DNA from: JAJEBT01 sp965214975 | GTDB taxonomy: Bacteria > Pseudomonadota > Alphaproteobacteria > MPNO01 > UBA830 | Assembly: GCA_965214975.1 (NCBI GenBank) | Contig: OZ244055.1 | Span: 3,348,001 to 3,412,000 of the forward strand | DNA length: 64,000 nucleotides | Direction: 5' to 3' | In this document: piece after piece, positions 34,563 to 43,413 of the stretch | Position numbering within the stretch: the stretch's first letter is position 1 | Layout of the letters: each line of letters begins with the position of its first letter | The notes under the pieces: generated by a model | The model's database searches: none | The model's input: only the letters and a program-made list of their open reading frames with translations | What the model was told of the DNA's origin: nothing | Position numbers and translations under genes: made by a program

Positions 34563-34577
34563 TGCGAATAAGTCTCA
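34563..34577 (-). promoter_or_regulatory. Fur/Irr-type iron-response box upstream of fbpA
   Basis: On the minus strand TGAGACTTATTCGCA matches 12 of the 14 defined positions of the 7-1-7 Fur pattern TGAGAATNATTCTCA; flanking bases (GCAAA before it) extend the resemblance. It is 80 bases upstream of the fbpA start in unusually AT-rich DNA for this window. An Irr-like regulator, common in alphaproteobacteria, is an alternative. Confidence 0.6.
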
Positions 34578-34734
34578 TTTGCAATGAATGCCCAAAAAAA
34601 CCCCGGATCGGCGGCTGCGCCGTTTCTTCCCGGGAAATTCGTGGAAAGACCTGTGGAAAACCCGTCCGCCTCGGCGGGAAACCGGCGGGATTCCCGGAGC
34701 CTGCGGTTCCGTCCCGTCCGGGGATGGCGCGGCG

Positions 34735-36342
34735 TCAGGCGGCGGCGCGGATGCCGGCGGCCTTGACGCTGTCGACGACCGCGCTCTCGAACTGCGCGAA
34801 GTTGGCCTCGAAACGCCGCGCCAGGTCGCGCGCCGTCGAGTCGTAGCGCCTGCCGTCCTTCCAGGCGTCCCGCGGATTGAGCTCCCCGCCCGGAACGTCC
34901 GGGACGGCGTCCGGAATCAGCAGCCCGAAGTTCGGCTCCGGCGCGACCGGAACCCCGGCGAGCCTGCCCTCGACCGCCGCCCGCACCATGGCCCGGGTGT
35001 GGGCGAGCTTGATGCGGTCGCCGATGCCGTAGCTGCCGCCGCTCCAGCCGGTGTTGATCAGCCAGCATTCGGCGCCGTGCTTTTCCATCTTCTCGCCGAG
35101 CAGCCTGGCGTAGACCGTCGGATGGCGGGGCAGGAAGGGAGAGCCGAAGCAGGTCGAGAAGGCGGCTTCCGGCTCGTCGACGCCGCGCTCGGTTCCGGCG
35201 AGCCGCGCCGTGTATCCCGACAGGAAATGGTACATCGCCTGGTCGGAGGTGAGCCTGCTGATCGGCGGCAGCACCCCGAACGCGTCCGCCGTCAGCATGA
35301 CGATGGTGGTCGGATGGCCGCCCATGCCGGTCTCGCTGACGCCCGGCACGAAATCCAGCGGATAGGACGCCCGCGTGTTCTCGGTCAGCGAGTCGTCGGC
35401 GAAATCCGGCATCCGGGTGTCGGGATCCAGCGTGACGTTCTCGAGCACCGTGCCGAAGCGCATCGACGCCGCGTGGATCTCCGGCTCCGCCTCCGCCGAC
35501 AGGTTGATCGCCTTGGCGTAGCACCCGCCCTCGAAGTTGAACACGCCGCTCTCCGACCAGCCGTGCTCGTCGTCGCCGATCAGCGTGCGCGTCGGATCCG
35601 ACGACAGCGTCGTCTTGCCGGTGCCCGACAGGCCGAAGAAGATCGCCGTGCTGCCGTCGTGGCCGATGTTGGCCGAACAGTGCATCGGCAGCACGTTCCG
35701 CGCCGGCAGCAGGTGGTTGAGAACCGAGAAGATCGTCTTCTTGATCTCGCCGGTGTAGCGCGAGCCGCCGACGAGAATCAGCCGCTCGGCGAAGTTCAGC
35801 ATCACGAACACCTCGGACCGGGTGCCGTCGACCTCCGGAACCGCCTGCAGATGGGGGGCGTGCAGCACGGTGAAGTCGGGCTCGAACGCCGCCAGCTCCT
35901 CGCGCGCGGGGTTGATGAACATGTTGCGCGCGAACAGGCTGTGCCACGCGGTCTCGGTCACGACCCGGACCCGGATCCGGTACTCGGGGTCGGCGCCGGC
36001 GTGGCAGTCCTGGACGAAGACCTCGCGGTTCTGGAGATAGGCGAGAACGCGCTTGCGCATCGCCTCGAAGCGCTCGGGCGAGACCGGGTTGTTGACTGGC
36101 CCCCACCAGATGTTGTCCGTGTTCTCGGGCTCGTCGACGATGTACTTGTCTTTCGGCGACCGGCCGGTGTACCTGCCGGTCGTGACGGCGAGCCCGCCGC
36201 CGGCGGCGAGATCGCCTTCGCCGCGGTCGAGGGCGTGCCGGTAGAGCGCCGGAATCTGCAGGTTCCAGTGCTCGGCACGAAGGTTCGCGAGGCCGTGGCG
36301 TTCCAGGCCGAACGAACTGGCGACCGGGCCGGTTTGCTTCAC
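34735..36342 (-). CDS. pckA: Phosphoenolpyruvate carboxykinase (ATP)
   Basis: Decarboxylates and phosphorylates oxaloacetate to phosphoenolpyruvate, the entry to gluconeogenesis. 535 residues, the usual length. ATP-binding P-loop GLSGTGKTTLS at about 237-247, metal/substrate motifs TGRYTGRSPKDKYIV, CHAGADPEYRIRVRVVTE, MHCSANIG and NFEGGCYAKAINL are intact. The start is GTG at 36342 with GGGAGAGATCAG just upstream; this matches the family's N-terminus. It is divergent from chvI, the conserved arrangement in alphaproteobacteria, where the ChvI/ChvG pair is often linked to pckA expression. Confidence 0.96.
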   Translation of the reverse strand: MKQTGPVASSFGLERHGLANLRAEHWNLQIPALYRHALDRGEGDLAAGGGLAVTTGRYTGRSPKDKYIVDEPENTDNIWWGPVNNPVSPERFEAMRKRVLAYLQNREVFVQDCHAGADPEYRIRVRVVTETAWHSLFARNMFINPAREELAAFEPDFTVLHAPHLQAVPEVDGTRSEVFVMLNFAERLILVGGSRYTGEIKKTIFSVLNHLLPARNVLPMHCSANIGHDGSTAIFFGLSGTGKTTLSSDPTRTLIGDDEHGWSESGVFNFEGGCYAKAINLSAEAEPEIHAASMRFGTVLENVTLDPDTRMPDFADDSLTENTRASYPLDFVPGVSETGMGGHPTTIVMLTADAFGVLPPISRLTSDQAMYHFLSGYTARLAGTERGVDEPEAAFSTCFGSPFLPRHPTVYARLLGEKMEKHGAECWLINTGWSGGSYGIGDRIKLAHTRAMVRAAVEGRLAGVPVAPEPNFGLLIPDAVPDVPGGELNPRDAWKDGRRYDSTARDLARRFEANFAQFESAVVDSVKAAGIRAAA

Positions 36343-36500
36343 CTGATCTCTCCCGGGAGCGGGGCGTGGCGATTGCCGCGGCATCCTAGCCGCGCCCGTT
36401 CGCAAGTCAACCGACGGAGCGGAATCGCGCCCGCCGGTTGCCAACGGGCCGGCTTCTGCGACAATCCCCGTGCGCGGCCACCTTCGAGGGGATGCCTTCC

Positions 36501-37226
36501 ATGGCTGATTTCCGGGACGCCGGCCGGCGTCGGACGCCGACCGTCGCCATGGTGGACGACGACCGCAACGTGCTTGCCGCGGTGTCGATGGGCCTCGAGG
36601 CCGAGGGGTTCCGCGTCCGGACCTACGCCGACGGCGAGACCGCGCTCCGGGAGATCGCCGAGGATCCCGTCGACCTCGCCCTGCTCGACATCAAGATGCC
36701 GCGGATGGACGGCATGGAGTTGCTGTCGCGGCTCCGGGCCGGCGGCGACGTCCCCGTGATCTTCGTCACTTCCAGGGACGACGAGACCGACGAGATCCGC
36801 GGACTCCGCACCGGAGCCGACGACTACATCAGGAAACCGTTCTCGCGGCGCCTCCTGGTCGAGCGCATCCGGGCCGTGCTGCGCCGCCACGGCAAGGGCG
36901 GCGGGCCGGGCGGCGGCGCGCGGCCGCCGATCGCGGTCGGCGATCTCGCGATCGACCTCGACCGCTTCGACTGCCGCTGGAAGGGGCGGACGGTGCCGCT
37001 CACGGTGACCGAGCTTCTGCTGCTCGCCGAGCTCGCCCGCGTCCCCGGCCGCGTGAGGTCGCGCGACCGGCTGCTCGACGCGGCCTACGGCGAAGCGGCC
37101 GACATCGCCGACCGCGCCGTCGACAGCCACGTCAAGCGCCTGCGCAAGAAGTTCCGTGCCGTCGACGACGGCTTCCGGGAGATCGAGACCCTCTACGGCA
37201 TGGGGTATCGCTATCGCGCGCCCTGA
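36501..37226 (+). CDS. chvI: Two-component response regulator ChvI
   Basis: OmpR-type regulator of 241 residues. Receiver domain residues 13-130: acidic pocket VDDD, phosphoacceptor Asp63 in LALLDIKMPRMDG, TS in FVTSRDD and Lys in YIRKPFSR. The winged-helix DNA-binding domain follows (LTVTELLLLAELARVPGRV, then DSHVKRLRKKFR and YGMGYRY). ATG 36501 is chosen over 36492 because GAGGGG is well placed only for the former. It acts with ChvG (37250) in acid, cell-envelope and carbon-metabolism responses known from rhizobia. It starts 158 bases from the divergent pckA. Confidence 0.95.
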   Translation: MADFRDAGRRRTPTVAMVDDDRNVLAAVSMGLEAEGFRVRTYADGETALREIAEDPVDLALLDIKMPRMDGMELLSRLRAGGDVPVIFVTSRDDETDEIRGLRTGADDYIRKPFSRRLLVERIRAVLRRHGKGGGPGGGARPPIAVGDLAIDLDRFDCRWKGRTVPLTVTELLLLAELARVPGRVRSRDRLLDAAYGEAADIADRAVDSHVKRLRKKFRAVDDGFREIETLYGMGYRYRAP

Positions 37227-37249
37227 CGACGGCGAAGCCGGGGCCGCCG

Positions 37250-38830
37250 ATGAACCGCCGCAGATTCTCGCCGCTGACGCGGCGGATCCTCGTGGTGAAC
37301 GTGGTGCCGCCGGCGGTGCTGGCGGCCGGCATCCTGTATCTCGGCGACTACCGCGAGCGCCTGATCGTGGAGGAGACGGCGGCGCTCGGAACCCAGGCGG
37401 AGGTTTTCGCGGGCGTCATCGCCGAGGGCGCCGCCGCAGTTCGCGGCGACGGCACGCGCGTCGTCGCGCCGGAGCTCGCGCGGCCGCTGCTGCGCAGGCT
37501 CGTCGCGCCGACGCGGACGCGGGCGCGGCTCTACGATCTCGAGGGCCGGCTTGTCGCCGACAGCCGGCTGCTCGGCGCCCCCCGCGCCGAGGTCAGGGTC
37601 GAGGCGCTGCCGCCGGCCCGGCGCGCCCCGCACCGCTGGTTCTCGGACGCCTACGACACGGCGACGGGCCTCGTCGAGGGGCGCCGTCGCGACCCGCCGT
37701 TCCCCGAGGCTCCGGTCTCGAACCTGTCCGCGCTGCCGGCCATGGCCGGCGCCCTCGACGGCGAGCGGCGCTCCTCCGTCTGGTCGCTGCCCGACGGAGG
37801 CCTCCGACTCGGGGTCGCGGTCCCGGTCCAGAGACTCAAGCGGGTGCTCGGGCTCGTGTTCGTGACCTCCGACGCGCCGTCGCTCGTCGAGGCGGTGCGC
37901 CACGTGCGCGTCACGATCCTGCAGATCTTCGGCGCGGTGCTCGCCGCAACCGTTCTCCTGTCGCTCTATCTCGCGCGCACGATCACGCGCCCGGTCCGGC
38001 GGCTCGCGGCGGCCACGGACGCCGTCCGCCGGGGCCGCGCGGAGGCGGCGGAGCTTCCCGATCTCGGGCGCCGCCGCGACGAGATCGGCGACCTTTCCAA
38101 GGCGCTGCGCGAGATGACCGATGCGCTCGGCCGGCGCATCACCGCCAACGAGCGGTTCGCCGCCGACGTCGCGCACGAGATCAAGAACCCGCTCACCTCG
38201 CTCAGGAGCGCCGTCGAGACCCTGGCGGTGACCGACGATCCCGTCCGGCGGGCCAGGCTCGTCGCCATCGTCGAGGACGACGTGCGCCGCCTCGACCGGC
38301 TGATCACCGACATCTCGGACGCCTCGCGGCTCGACGCCGAACTCGCGCGGCGGCGGATGAAACCCGTGGACATGGCCGATCTGCTGCCCGCGCTCGCCGA
38401 GGCCGCCGCCGGCGGCGAGGCGCCCGCGGCGCGGGTGTCGTGCCGGCTCGACGGCGGCGGCTGCGTCGTGATGGGCATCAGGAGCCGCCTGGTGCAGGTG
38501 TTCGAGAACCTGCTGTCGAACGCGCGGTCGTTCACGCCGCCGGACGGGGCGATCACGCTGTCGGCGCGGCGCGAGCGCGCGGAGGTCGTGGTCGAGGTCG
38601 AGGACGAGGGGTGCGGCATCCCGCCCGAGAGTCTGGAGGCGGTTTTCGAGCGCTTCCATTCGGAACGGCCGGACACCGGCGGCGGACGCCGTCATTCCGG
38701 CCTGGGGCTGAGCATCTCGCGCCAGATCGTCGAGGCGCATGGCGGCGCCGTGCGCGCCGAGAACCGGGTTTCCGCGGACGGCGCCAGAGCGGGCGCGCGC
38801 TTCGTGGTCAGGCTTCCCGCGGCGGTTTGA
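37250..38830 (+). CDS. chvG: Sensor histidine kinase ChvG
   Basis: 526-residue membrane kinase. First helix about residues 16-36, a periplasmic sensor region to about 215, second helix about 220-243, then HAMP with RPVRRLAAATDAVRRGRAE. The dimerisation motif is FAADVAHEIKNPLTSLRSA with His about 309, followed by the N box (QVFENLLSNARSF), G1 box (DEGCGIPPESLEAVFERF) and G2 box (HSGLGLSISRQIVEAHGG). Gene order with chvI and the pckA block identifies it as ChvG. The gene begins 23 bases after chvI. Unusually, hprK is not found after it. Confidence 0.94.
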   Translation: MNRRRFSPLTRRILVVNVVPPAVLAAGILYLGDYRERLIVEETAALGTQAEVFAGVIAEGAAAVRGDGTRVVAPELARPLLRRLVAPTRTRARLYDLEGRLVADSRLLGAPRAEVRVEALPPARRAPHRWFSDAYDTATGLVEGRRRDPPFPEAPVSNLSALPAMAGALDGERRSSVWSLPDGGLRLGVAVPVQRLKRVLGLVFVTSDAPSLVEAVRHVRVTILQIFGAVLAATVLLSLYLARTITRPVRRLAAATDAVRRGRAEAAELPDLGRRRDEIGDLSKALREMTDALGRRITANERFAADVAHEIKNPLTSLRSAVETLAVTDDPVRRARLVAIVEDDVRRLDRLITDISDASRLDAELARRRMKPVDMADLLPALAEAAAGGEAPAARVSCRLDGGGCVVMGIRSRLVQVFENLLSNARSFTPPDGAITLSARRERAEVVVEVEDEGCGIPPESLEAVFERFHSERPDTGGGRRHSGLGLSISRQIVEAHGGAVRAENRVSADGARAGARFVVRLPAAV

Positions 38831-38885
38831 CAAACCGGCCGGCATCGGCGATGGAGCGGGGAACCTGCCGCGGAGGGGGACAGGG

Positions 38886-39776
38886 GTGACCGTCGACGCC
38901 GTTCCGGACGGGCAGGCTCCCCGACCGATTCTGGTCGTCACGGGGGTGTCCGGCGCCGGCCGGCAGACCGCGCTCAGGGCGTTCGAGGATCTCGGCTGCG
39001 AGGCCGTCGACAATCCGCCGCTCTCGCTTCTCGGCGACCTCGCCGGCCCGACGCCGCGCGGCCCCGGCATCCCGCTCGTCGTCGGCATCGACATGCGCGC
39101 GCGGGACTTCTCGCCCGCGGTCCTGTTCGACGAGCTCGGCCGGCTCGCCGCGCGCGGCGACCTCGCCCTGCAGGTTCTGTTCTTCGAGTGCGACTCCGAG
39201 ACCCTGCAGCGGCGCTTCACCGAGACCCGCCGCCGCCACCCCTTCGCGCCGGGCGGCACGGTCGCGGAGGGGATCGCCCGCGAACGGCGGATCCTGGCGC
39301 CGCTGCGCGGCCGCGCCGACCGGGTGATCGACACCACCGGCATGACGCCGGGGGATCTCAAGCGCCTGCTCGACGCGGGTTTCGGGGCCGGCCGCGAGGC
39401 CGGGCTGCAGGTGTCGGTGACGTCGTTCGCCTACCGCGAGGGCCTGCCGCGGGAGGCCGATCTGGTTTTCGACGCGCGGTTCCTGCGCAATCCCCACTAC
39501 GAGGAGGATCTCAGACCGCTCACCGGTCTCGACGCGGCGGTCGGGGAGTTCGTCGGGAAGGATCCGGATTTCGCGCCGTTCATGGCCGGTCTCCGGTCCC
39601 TTCTGGAGCCTCTCCTGCCGCGCTTCCGCGCCGAGGGGAAAAGCTACCTGACGATCGCGGTGGGCTGCACCGGCGGCCGCCACCGGTCGGTGTTCGTCTG
39701 CGAACGGCTCCGCGAGTGGCTCCGCCGCGCGGGCGTCCGCTGCAGCGTGGCCCACCGGGATCTCGGCGACGGCTGA
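38886..39776 (+). CDS. rapZ: RNase adapter protein RapZ (YvcJ family nucleotide-binding protein)
   Basis: 296-residue nucleotide-binding protein; in E. coli RapZ guides RNase E to the sRNA GlmZ, while its role in alphaproteobacteria is unsettled. Walker A is GVSGAGRQT with Arg in place of the usual Lys, a variant I recall in alphaproteobacterial members. Other signatures are EAVDNPPLSLL, FFECDSETLQRRFTETRRRHP and the C-terminal IAVGCTGGRHRSVFV. I chose GTG 38886 because GGAGGGGGA lies just upstream; the frame opens further upstream inside chvG. The usual hprK between chvG and rapZ is missing, and no ptsH or IIA gene follows. Confidence 0.9.
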   Translation: MTVDAVPDGQAPRPILVVTGVSGAGRQTALRAFEDLGCEAVDNPPLSLLGDLAGPTPRGPGIPLVVGIDMRARDFSPAVLFDELGRLAARGDLALQVLFFECDSETLQRRFTETRRRHPFAPGGTVAEGIARERRILAPLRGRADRVIDTTGMTPGDLKRLLDAGFGAGREAGLQVSVTSFAYREGLPREADLVFDARFLRNPHYEEDLRPLTGLDAAVGEFVGKDPDFAPFMAGLRSLLEPLLPRFRAEGKSYLTIAVGCTGGRHRSVFVCERLREWLRRAGVRCSVAHRDLGDG

Positions 39777-39791
39777 GCGGTTGCGACGGGG

Positions 39792-42152
39792 TCAGGCCGG
39801 TGTCCGCTCCGGGCGCCCGGGGCGGTTGCGCAGCATGTGGAACGCGATCAGCGCGAGCGAGGCCGCGATGGCCGGCCCGTGGAGTTCCGGTTGCCCGGTC
39901 ATGACGAGGGCGGCGAGCGCGATCCGCGCGATCCAGTGCCAGGACGCGAGCCCCGTGCGATCGAACCGGGCGAGACCGCTCGCCAGCATGTAGAGCGCGA
40001 GGCACAGCCGGACGCAGAGCCAGGCGAGATCGCCCCAGTGGACCGTCCCGTCGTAGCCCGGCAGGAAGACGATCTCGGAACCGGTCGCTCCGGGGTCGAG
40101 GACCGCGTCCGGGATCAGCAGGAGCTCGGGGTAGATCGCGAAGACGAAGGGGATGACGAACATCACGATGCCCGACCGCACCGCCGAGAACCCCGTGGCC
40201 ATGGGATCCTCCTTGGTGATGGAGGCGGCCGCGAAGGCGGCGAGCGCCACCGGCGGTGTGATGGCGGAGGCCACGGCGAAGTAGAAGACGAACATGTGGG
40301 CGGTGAACACCGCGAGTCCGAGCCCCGCCAGCACCGGGCCCATCAGCAGGGCCACGTTCACGTAGGCCGGCACGGCGGGCATGCCCATGCCGAGCAGCAC
40401 CGCGAGCAGCATGGTGAGCACCAGCGCGACGAACTGGAAGACGTGGGAGCCCTCGGCCCCGAGATCCATGCTCTTGAGCCACTGCAGGACGTCGAGCGAG
40501 ATGAAGAACGGCACGCCGGTGAACTTGAGGCAGAAGTCGATGATCGAGACCGCGAGGAACATCAGGTAGAGCGTCGAGATCATGACGCCGGCGTTCGAGA
40601 GCGCGTCCAGGAGCCTGCGGGGCCGCCGGCGCATGGCCGGGTCGAGAAACAGCAGGACGACGAGCAGCGCGACCGCCCACCATCCGGCGCTGCCGGCGTC
40701 GCCGGCCGAGTTCTGCACGAGCTGCAGGGACCACGGCAGGGAAACGATCTGGCAGCCCGCCTCCGAGAACGTCCGCTCGGCCCCGAGAAGCCAGCCGAAG
40801 GCGCCGCATCCGACGGCCTCCTTGGGCGTCAGCAGAAGGAACAGGATGACGAGGATCGGCCCGAAGATCATGACCAGGTTGTACTTGTCCTGGAGCGACA
40901 GGCGCATCTCCTCGGTGATCTCGCCGATCGCGGTGATGTTCTGCTTGCGCGCCTGGAACACCACCGACAGGAACAGGCACAGGAAGTACGCCACCGCCGG
41001 GATCAGCGCGGCGATGATGACCTGCCTGTAGGGGACGCCGGTCAGCGAGGCGAGGACGAAGGCGGCGACGCCCATCACCGGCGGCATGATCGATCCGCCC
41101 GATGACGCCGCCGATTCCATGCCGCCCGCGAACACGCCGGAGAACCCCCGCCTGACCATCATGGGGATGGTCAGGACTCCCGTCGAGAGCACGTTGACGA
41201 TGGGCCCGCCCGAGATGGTGCCGAACATGGCCGACGAGACGATGGCGGCGTGGGCCGGCCCGCCGCGCAGCTTGCGGGTGACGCGGAACGCGAGCTTGAT
41301 CAGCGACCGCCCGCCCGCCGAGACCCCGAACAGGGAGCCGATGATGAGATAGGGGAAGATCTCGTTGAGGATGATGTCGATGAACCGGCCCAGGAGGCCG
41401 GAGGCGTTGTTGGTCAGGACGTCGTGGACCCGCGGGTAGCCGTCGGAGAGCAGCCGCGGCTCGCCGCCGAGCTTGGTCACGAAGTACTTGTTGATGTCCT
41501 CGACGCCGAAGAAGTACCAGATCAGGACGGTGGCGATGGTGTAGCCCGCGACCGCGATTGCGACCAGCACGAGAGGCAGGCCCCAGACCTTCACGTTGTA
41601 GCCGAGGAAGATCACGATCGCGACGCCGACGATCGCGACGAGCCAGCCGCCGACGGAGTTCAGGCATTTCGGATCCTCGACGGTGGTCGGTTCCGGAAGC
41701 CCGAAGATCGCGGCGTTCTCCTTCTGGATCTTGAGGCTTTCCTCGATGAGCCGGGCCCGGTCGCCGGTGAACTGGTCGGCGAGGCAGATCGCCTCGAGCT
41801 CGTTCATGTAGGTGACCGAGATGGTGAGGGCCATCACCACCAGCGCGACGTCCATGAACAGGCCGAAGCCCCGCCTGACGGCGCTCCGCTCCCGCCATGC
41901 GCGCCACATCGAATGGTGCAGCGCGACGGTGAGCATCATCAGCGCGAAGAAGAACGGGTAGTAGTACTCGAAGGGGAACTTGCGGATGTTGAACCACGGG
42001 TCGCCGGTGACGTCGCGGACCCAGTCGTCGAGGCCGGGGATGCCCGGCATGGCGTTGGTCAGGCCGACGAGGACGAGGCCGAGCGCCAGCCAGTAGACGA
42101 CACGCTCCCCGGCGCCCTTCCGCCCGTCGTCGGGCGCTCGCGGTTCGGTCAC
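39792..42152 (-). CDS. TRAP transporter fused permease (4TM/12TM)
   Basis: 786-residue TRAP-TAXI permease with the small DctQ-like and large DctM-like parts in one chain. The M part has FGTISGGPIVNVLSTGVLTIP, ESAASSGGSIMPPVMGVAAFV and LLGMGMPAVPAYVNVALLMGP, the typical gene-family motifs. It takes up a solute delivered by TAXI binding proteins, powered by Na+ or H+ gradient. Two tandem TAXI genes lie just upstream (42210 and 43414). A strong hairpin (42178-42202) separates it from the nearer one. The C-terminus adds about four hydrophobic segments typical of long TAXI permeases. Confidence 0.92.
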   Translation of the reverse strand: MTEPRAPDDGRKGAGERVVYWLALGLVLVGLTNAMPGIPGLDDWVRDVTGDPWFNIRKFPFEYYYPFFFALMMLTVALHHSMWRAWRERSAVRRGFGLFMDVALVVMALTISVTYMNELEAICLADQFTGDRARLIEESLKIQKENAAIFGLPEPTTVEDPKCLNSVGGWLVAIVGVAIVIFLGYNVKVWGLPLVLVAIAVAGYTIATVLIWYFFGVEDINKYFVTKLGGEPRLLSDGYPRVHDVLTNNASGLLGRFIDIILNEIFPYLIIGSLFGVSAGGRSLIKLAFRVTRKLRGGPAHAAIVSSAMFGTISGGPIVNVLSTGVLTIPMMVRRGFSGVFAGGMESAASSGGSIMPPVMGVAAFVLASLTGVPYRQVIIAALIPAVAYFLCLFLSVVFQARKQNITAIGEITEEMRLSLQDKYNLVMIFGPILVILFLLLTPKEAVGCGAFGWLLGAERTFSEAGCQIVSLPWSLQLVQNSAGDAGSAGWWAVALLVVLLFLDPAMRRRPRRLLDALSNAGVMISTLYLMFLAVSIIDFCLKFTGVPFFISLDVLQWLKSMDLGAEGSHVFQFVALVLTMLLAVLLGMGMPAVPAYVNVALLMGPVLAGLGLAVFTAHMFVFYFAVASAITPPVALAAFAAASITKEDPMATGFSAVRSGIVMFVIPFVFAIYPELLLIPDAVLDPGATGSEIVFLPGYDGTVHWGDLAWLCVRLCLALYMLASGLARFDRTGLASWHWIARIALAALVMTGQPELHGPAIAASLALIAFHMLRNRPGRPERTPA

Positions 42153-42177
42153 TGCGCGTTCCCTCCGGGAAGCGGAC

Positions 42178-42202
42178 GGGGCCGCCGGCGGAAGGCGGCC
42201 CC
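42178..42202 (-). promoter_or_regulatory. Hairpin between TAXI gene 1 and the TRAP permease gene
   Basis: GGGGCCGCC (42178-42186) pairs perfectly with GGCGGCCCC (42194-42202) around a 7-base loop, eight bases past the stop of the TAXI gene. No T-run. Position suggests protection of the binding-protein message or attenuation of the permease. Confidence 0.5.
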
Positions 42203-42209
42203 GCTCGGC

Positions 42210-43265
42210 CTACGGCTTCGCGCAGTCCGGAACCTTGTGGCCGGCCTCCTCCCAGGCCGCGACCGCGCCCGGATGGTACTTGACCGGGCTCGGCCCGCAC
42301 ATTCCGGTGATCGCCGGATCGATCTCGCCGATGGCGGTGAATCTCATGTAGGGGGCCTTCCTGAGGAAGACGTCGATGTTCCCGACCGCCGCCTTGGTCA
42401 GCGCCTTGGCGAGAGCGAAGTCCATGTTCGCGCGGACGATTTCCCCGCCGATCGCGGCCGTGCCGCGCCAGATGCCGTCCTCGGTCCTGACCGTGACGCC
42501 GGCCTGCGGTTTGACGTCCTTCATGTTCACGACGAAGGGGCCGGTGCCGGGGCTCTTGAGGTATTTCTGCATCACGGGGCCGTCGTACACCTTCTTCGGT
42601 ATCGAGAAGAGGGTGATGCGGCCCGAGGCCGACGCCCGCGTGATGCGGGTGTCGGGGAACAGGATCGGCAGGACCATGGCGTCGCCGGAGCCGTCGGTGA
42701 TGGTCTTGACCATTTGCGCCCAGTTCGCCTGGACGCCCTTGTAGTCCTTGCCGTCGCTGAGCCCGGTGACGATCTTCACCAGGGCGCGCGCGTTCGTCAG
42801 CGCCGCGCCGCGGGGCGGGCCGTTGACGATCTTCCTGCCCTTGAGGTCGCCCCAGCCCTTGACGCTGGAACTGTCGAAAGCGTAGAGCGCCATGCCGGAG
42901 AAGCGGTACGTGTAGAGCATGGCGAGCCCCTTCGCCAGCTCCGCGCCCTTCTCCCTGCCCATCTTGGCGTAGGGGCCGGCGCCCTTCGACATCAGGAACG
43001 GCAGGATGATCGGGGCCGCGGCGACGTCGGTCTTGCCCTCGGCGACGTTCTGGACCGAGTTCGTGAGGGTCTGGGAATCCAGCACCTGGAAATTCGCGAT
43101 CCCGGCCGCCGCCGCCAGCTCGCCGAGCGTGGTGGTCGAGGTGTGGGGGGCGCTTCCGGGGGCGGAGGTCTCGGCGGTGAGGTTTTCCGCCGCGTGGGCG
43201 GTCGCCGGGGCTCCGGCGATCAGGCCGAACGCGGCCAGGATCTTGAGGGCGTTGAACGGTTTCAT
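42210..43265 (-). CDS. TAXI family TRAP solute-binding protein, copy 1
   Basis: 351-residue periplasmic binding protein of the TRAP-TAXI class. A signal peptide spans about 1-25 (cleaved near AHA-AENLTAET). The body has HTSTTTLGELAAAAGIANFQ, GKTDVAAAPIILPFLMSKG, NGPPRGAALTNARALVKIVTG and GNIDVFLRKAPYMRF, as in immunogenic-protein-type TAXI members. It is the same length as copy 2 (43414-44469) with no gaps between the two genes, so this is a tandem duplication. Its differences from copy 2 cluster outside two almost identical stretches. The ligand is unknown; family members bind glutamate, 2-oxoglutarate or other small acids. Confidence 0.9.
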   Translation of the reverse strand: MKPFNALKILAAFGLIAGAPATAHAAENLTAETSAPGSAPHTSTTTLGELAAAAGIANFQVLDSQTLTNSVQNVAEGKTDVAAAPIILPFLMSKGAGPYAKMGREKGAELAKGLAMLYTYRFSGMALYAFDSSSVKGWGDLKGRKIVNGPPRGAALTNARALVKIVTGLSDGKDYKGVQANWAQMVKTITDGSGDAMVLPILFPDTRITRASASGRITLFSIPKKVYDGPVMQKYLKSPGTGPFVVNMKDVKPQAGVTVRTEDGIWRGTAAIGGEIVRANMDFALAKALTKAAVGNIDVFLRKAPYMRFTAIGEIDPAITGMCGPSPVKYHPGAVAAWEEAGHKVPDCAKP

Positions 43266-43379
43266 CCGACTGTCTCCCTTGTGCTGCCGGGCGGCACGCC
43301 GGCCCGGCCGGGTCTTTCGGAAACGTCCGGCAGGGGATGCCGGAACCGTGCGCCGGCCCGCGCCTTTTCGCGAGCGCAT

Positions 43380-43406
43380 GGGGGCCGCGGGCGGGCCGCG
43401 GCCCCC
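43380..43406 (-). promoter_or_regulatory. Hairpin between the two TAXI genes
   Basis: GGGGGCCGCGG (43380-43390) pairs perfectly with CCGCGGCCCCC (43396-43406), an 11-bp stem with a 5-base loop, eight bases past the stop of TAXI copy 2. No T-run. The spacing from the stop equals that of the hairpin after copy 1, as expected if both were duplicated together. Confidence 0.5.
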
Positions 43407-43413
43407 GGAGGGC

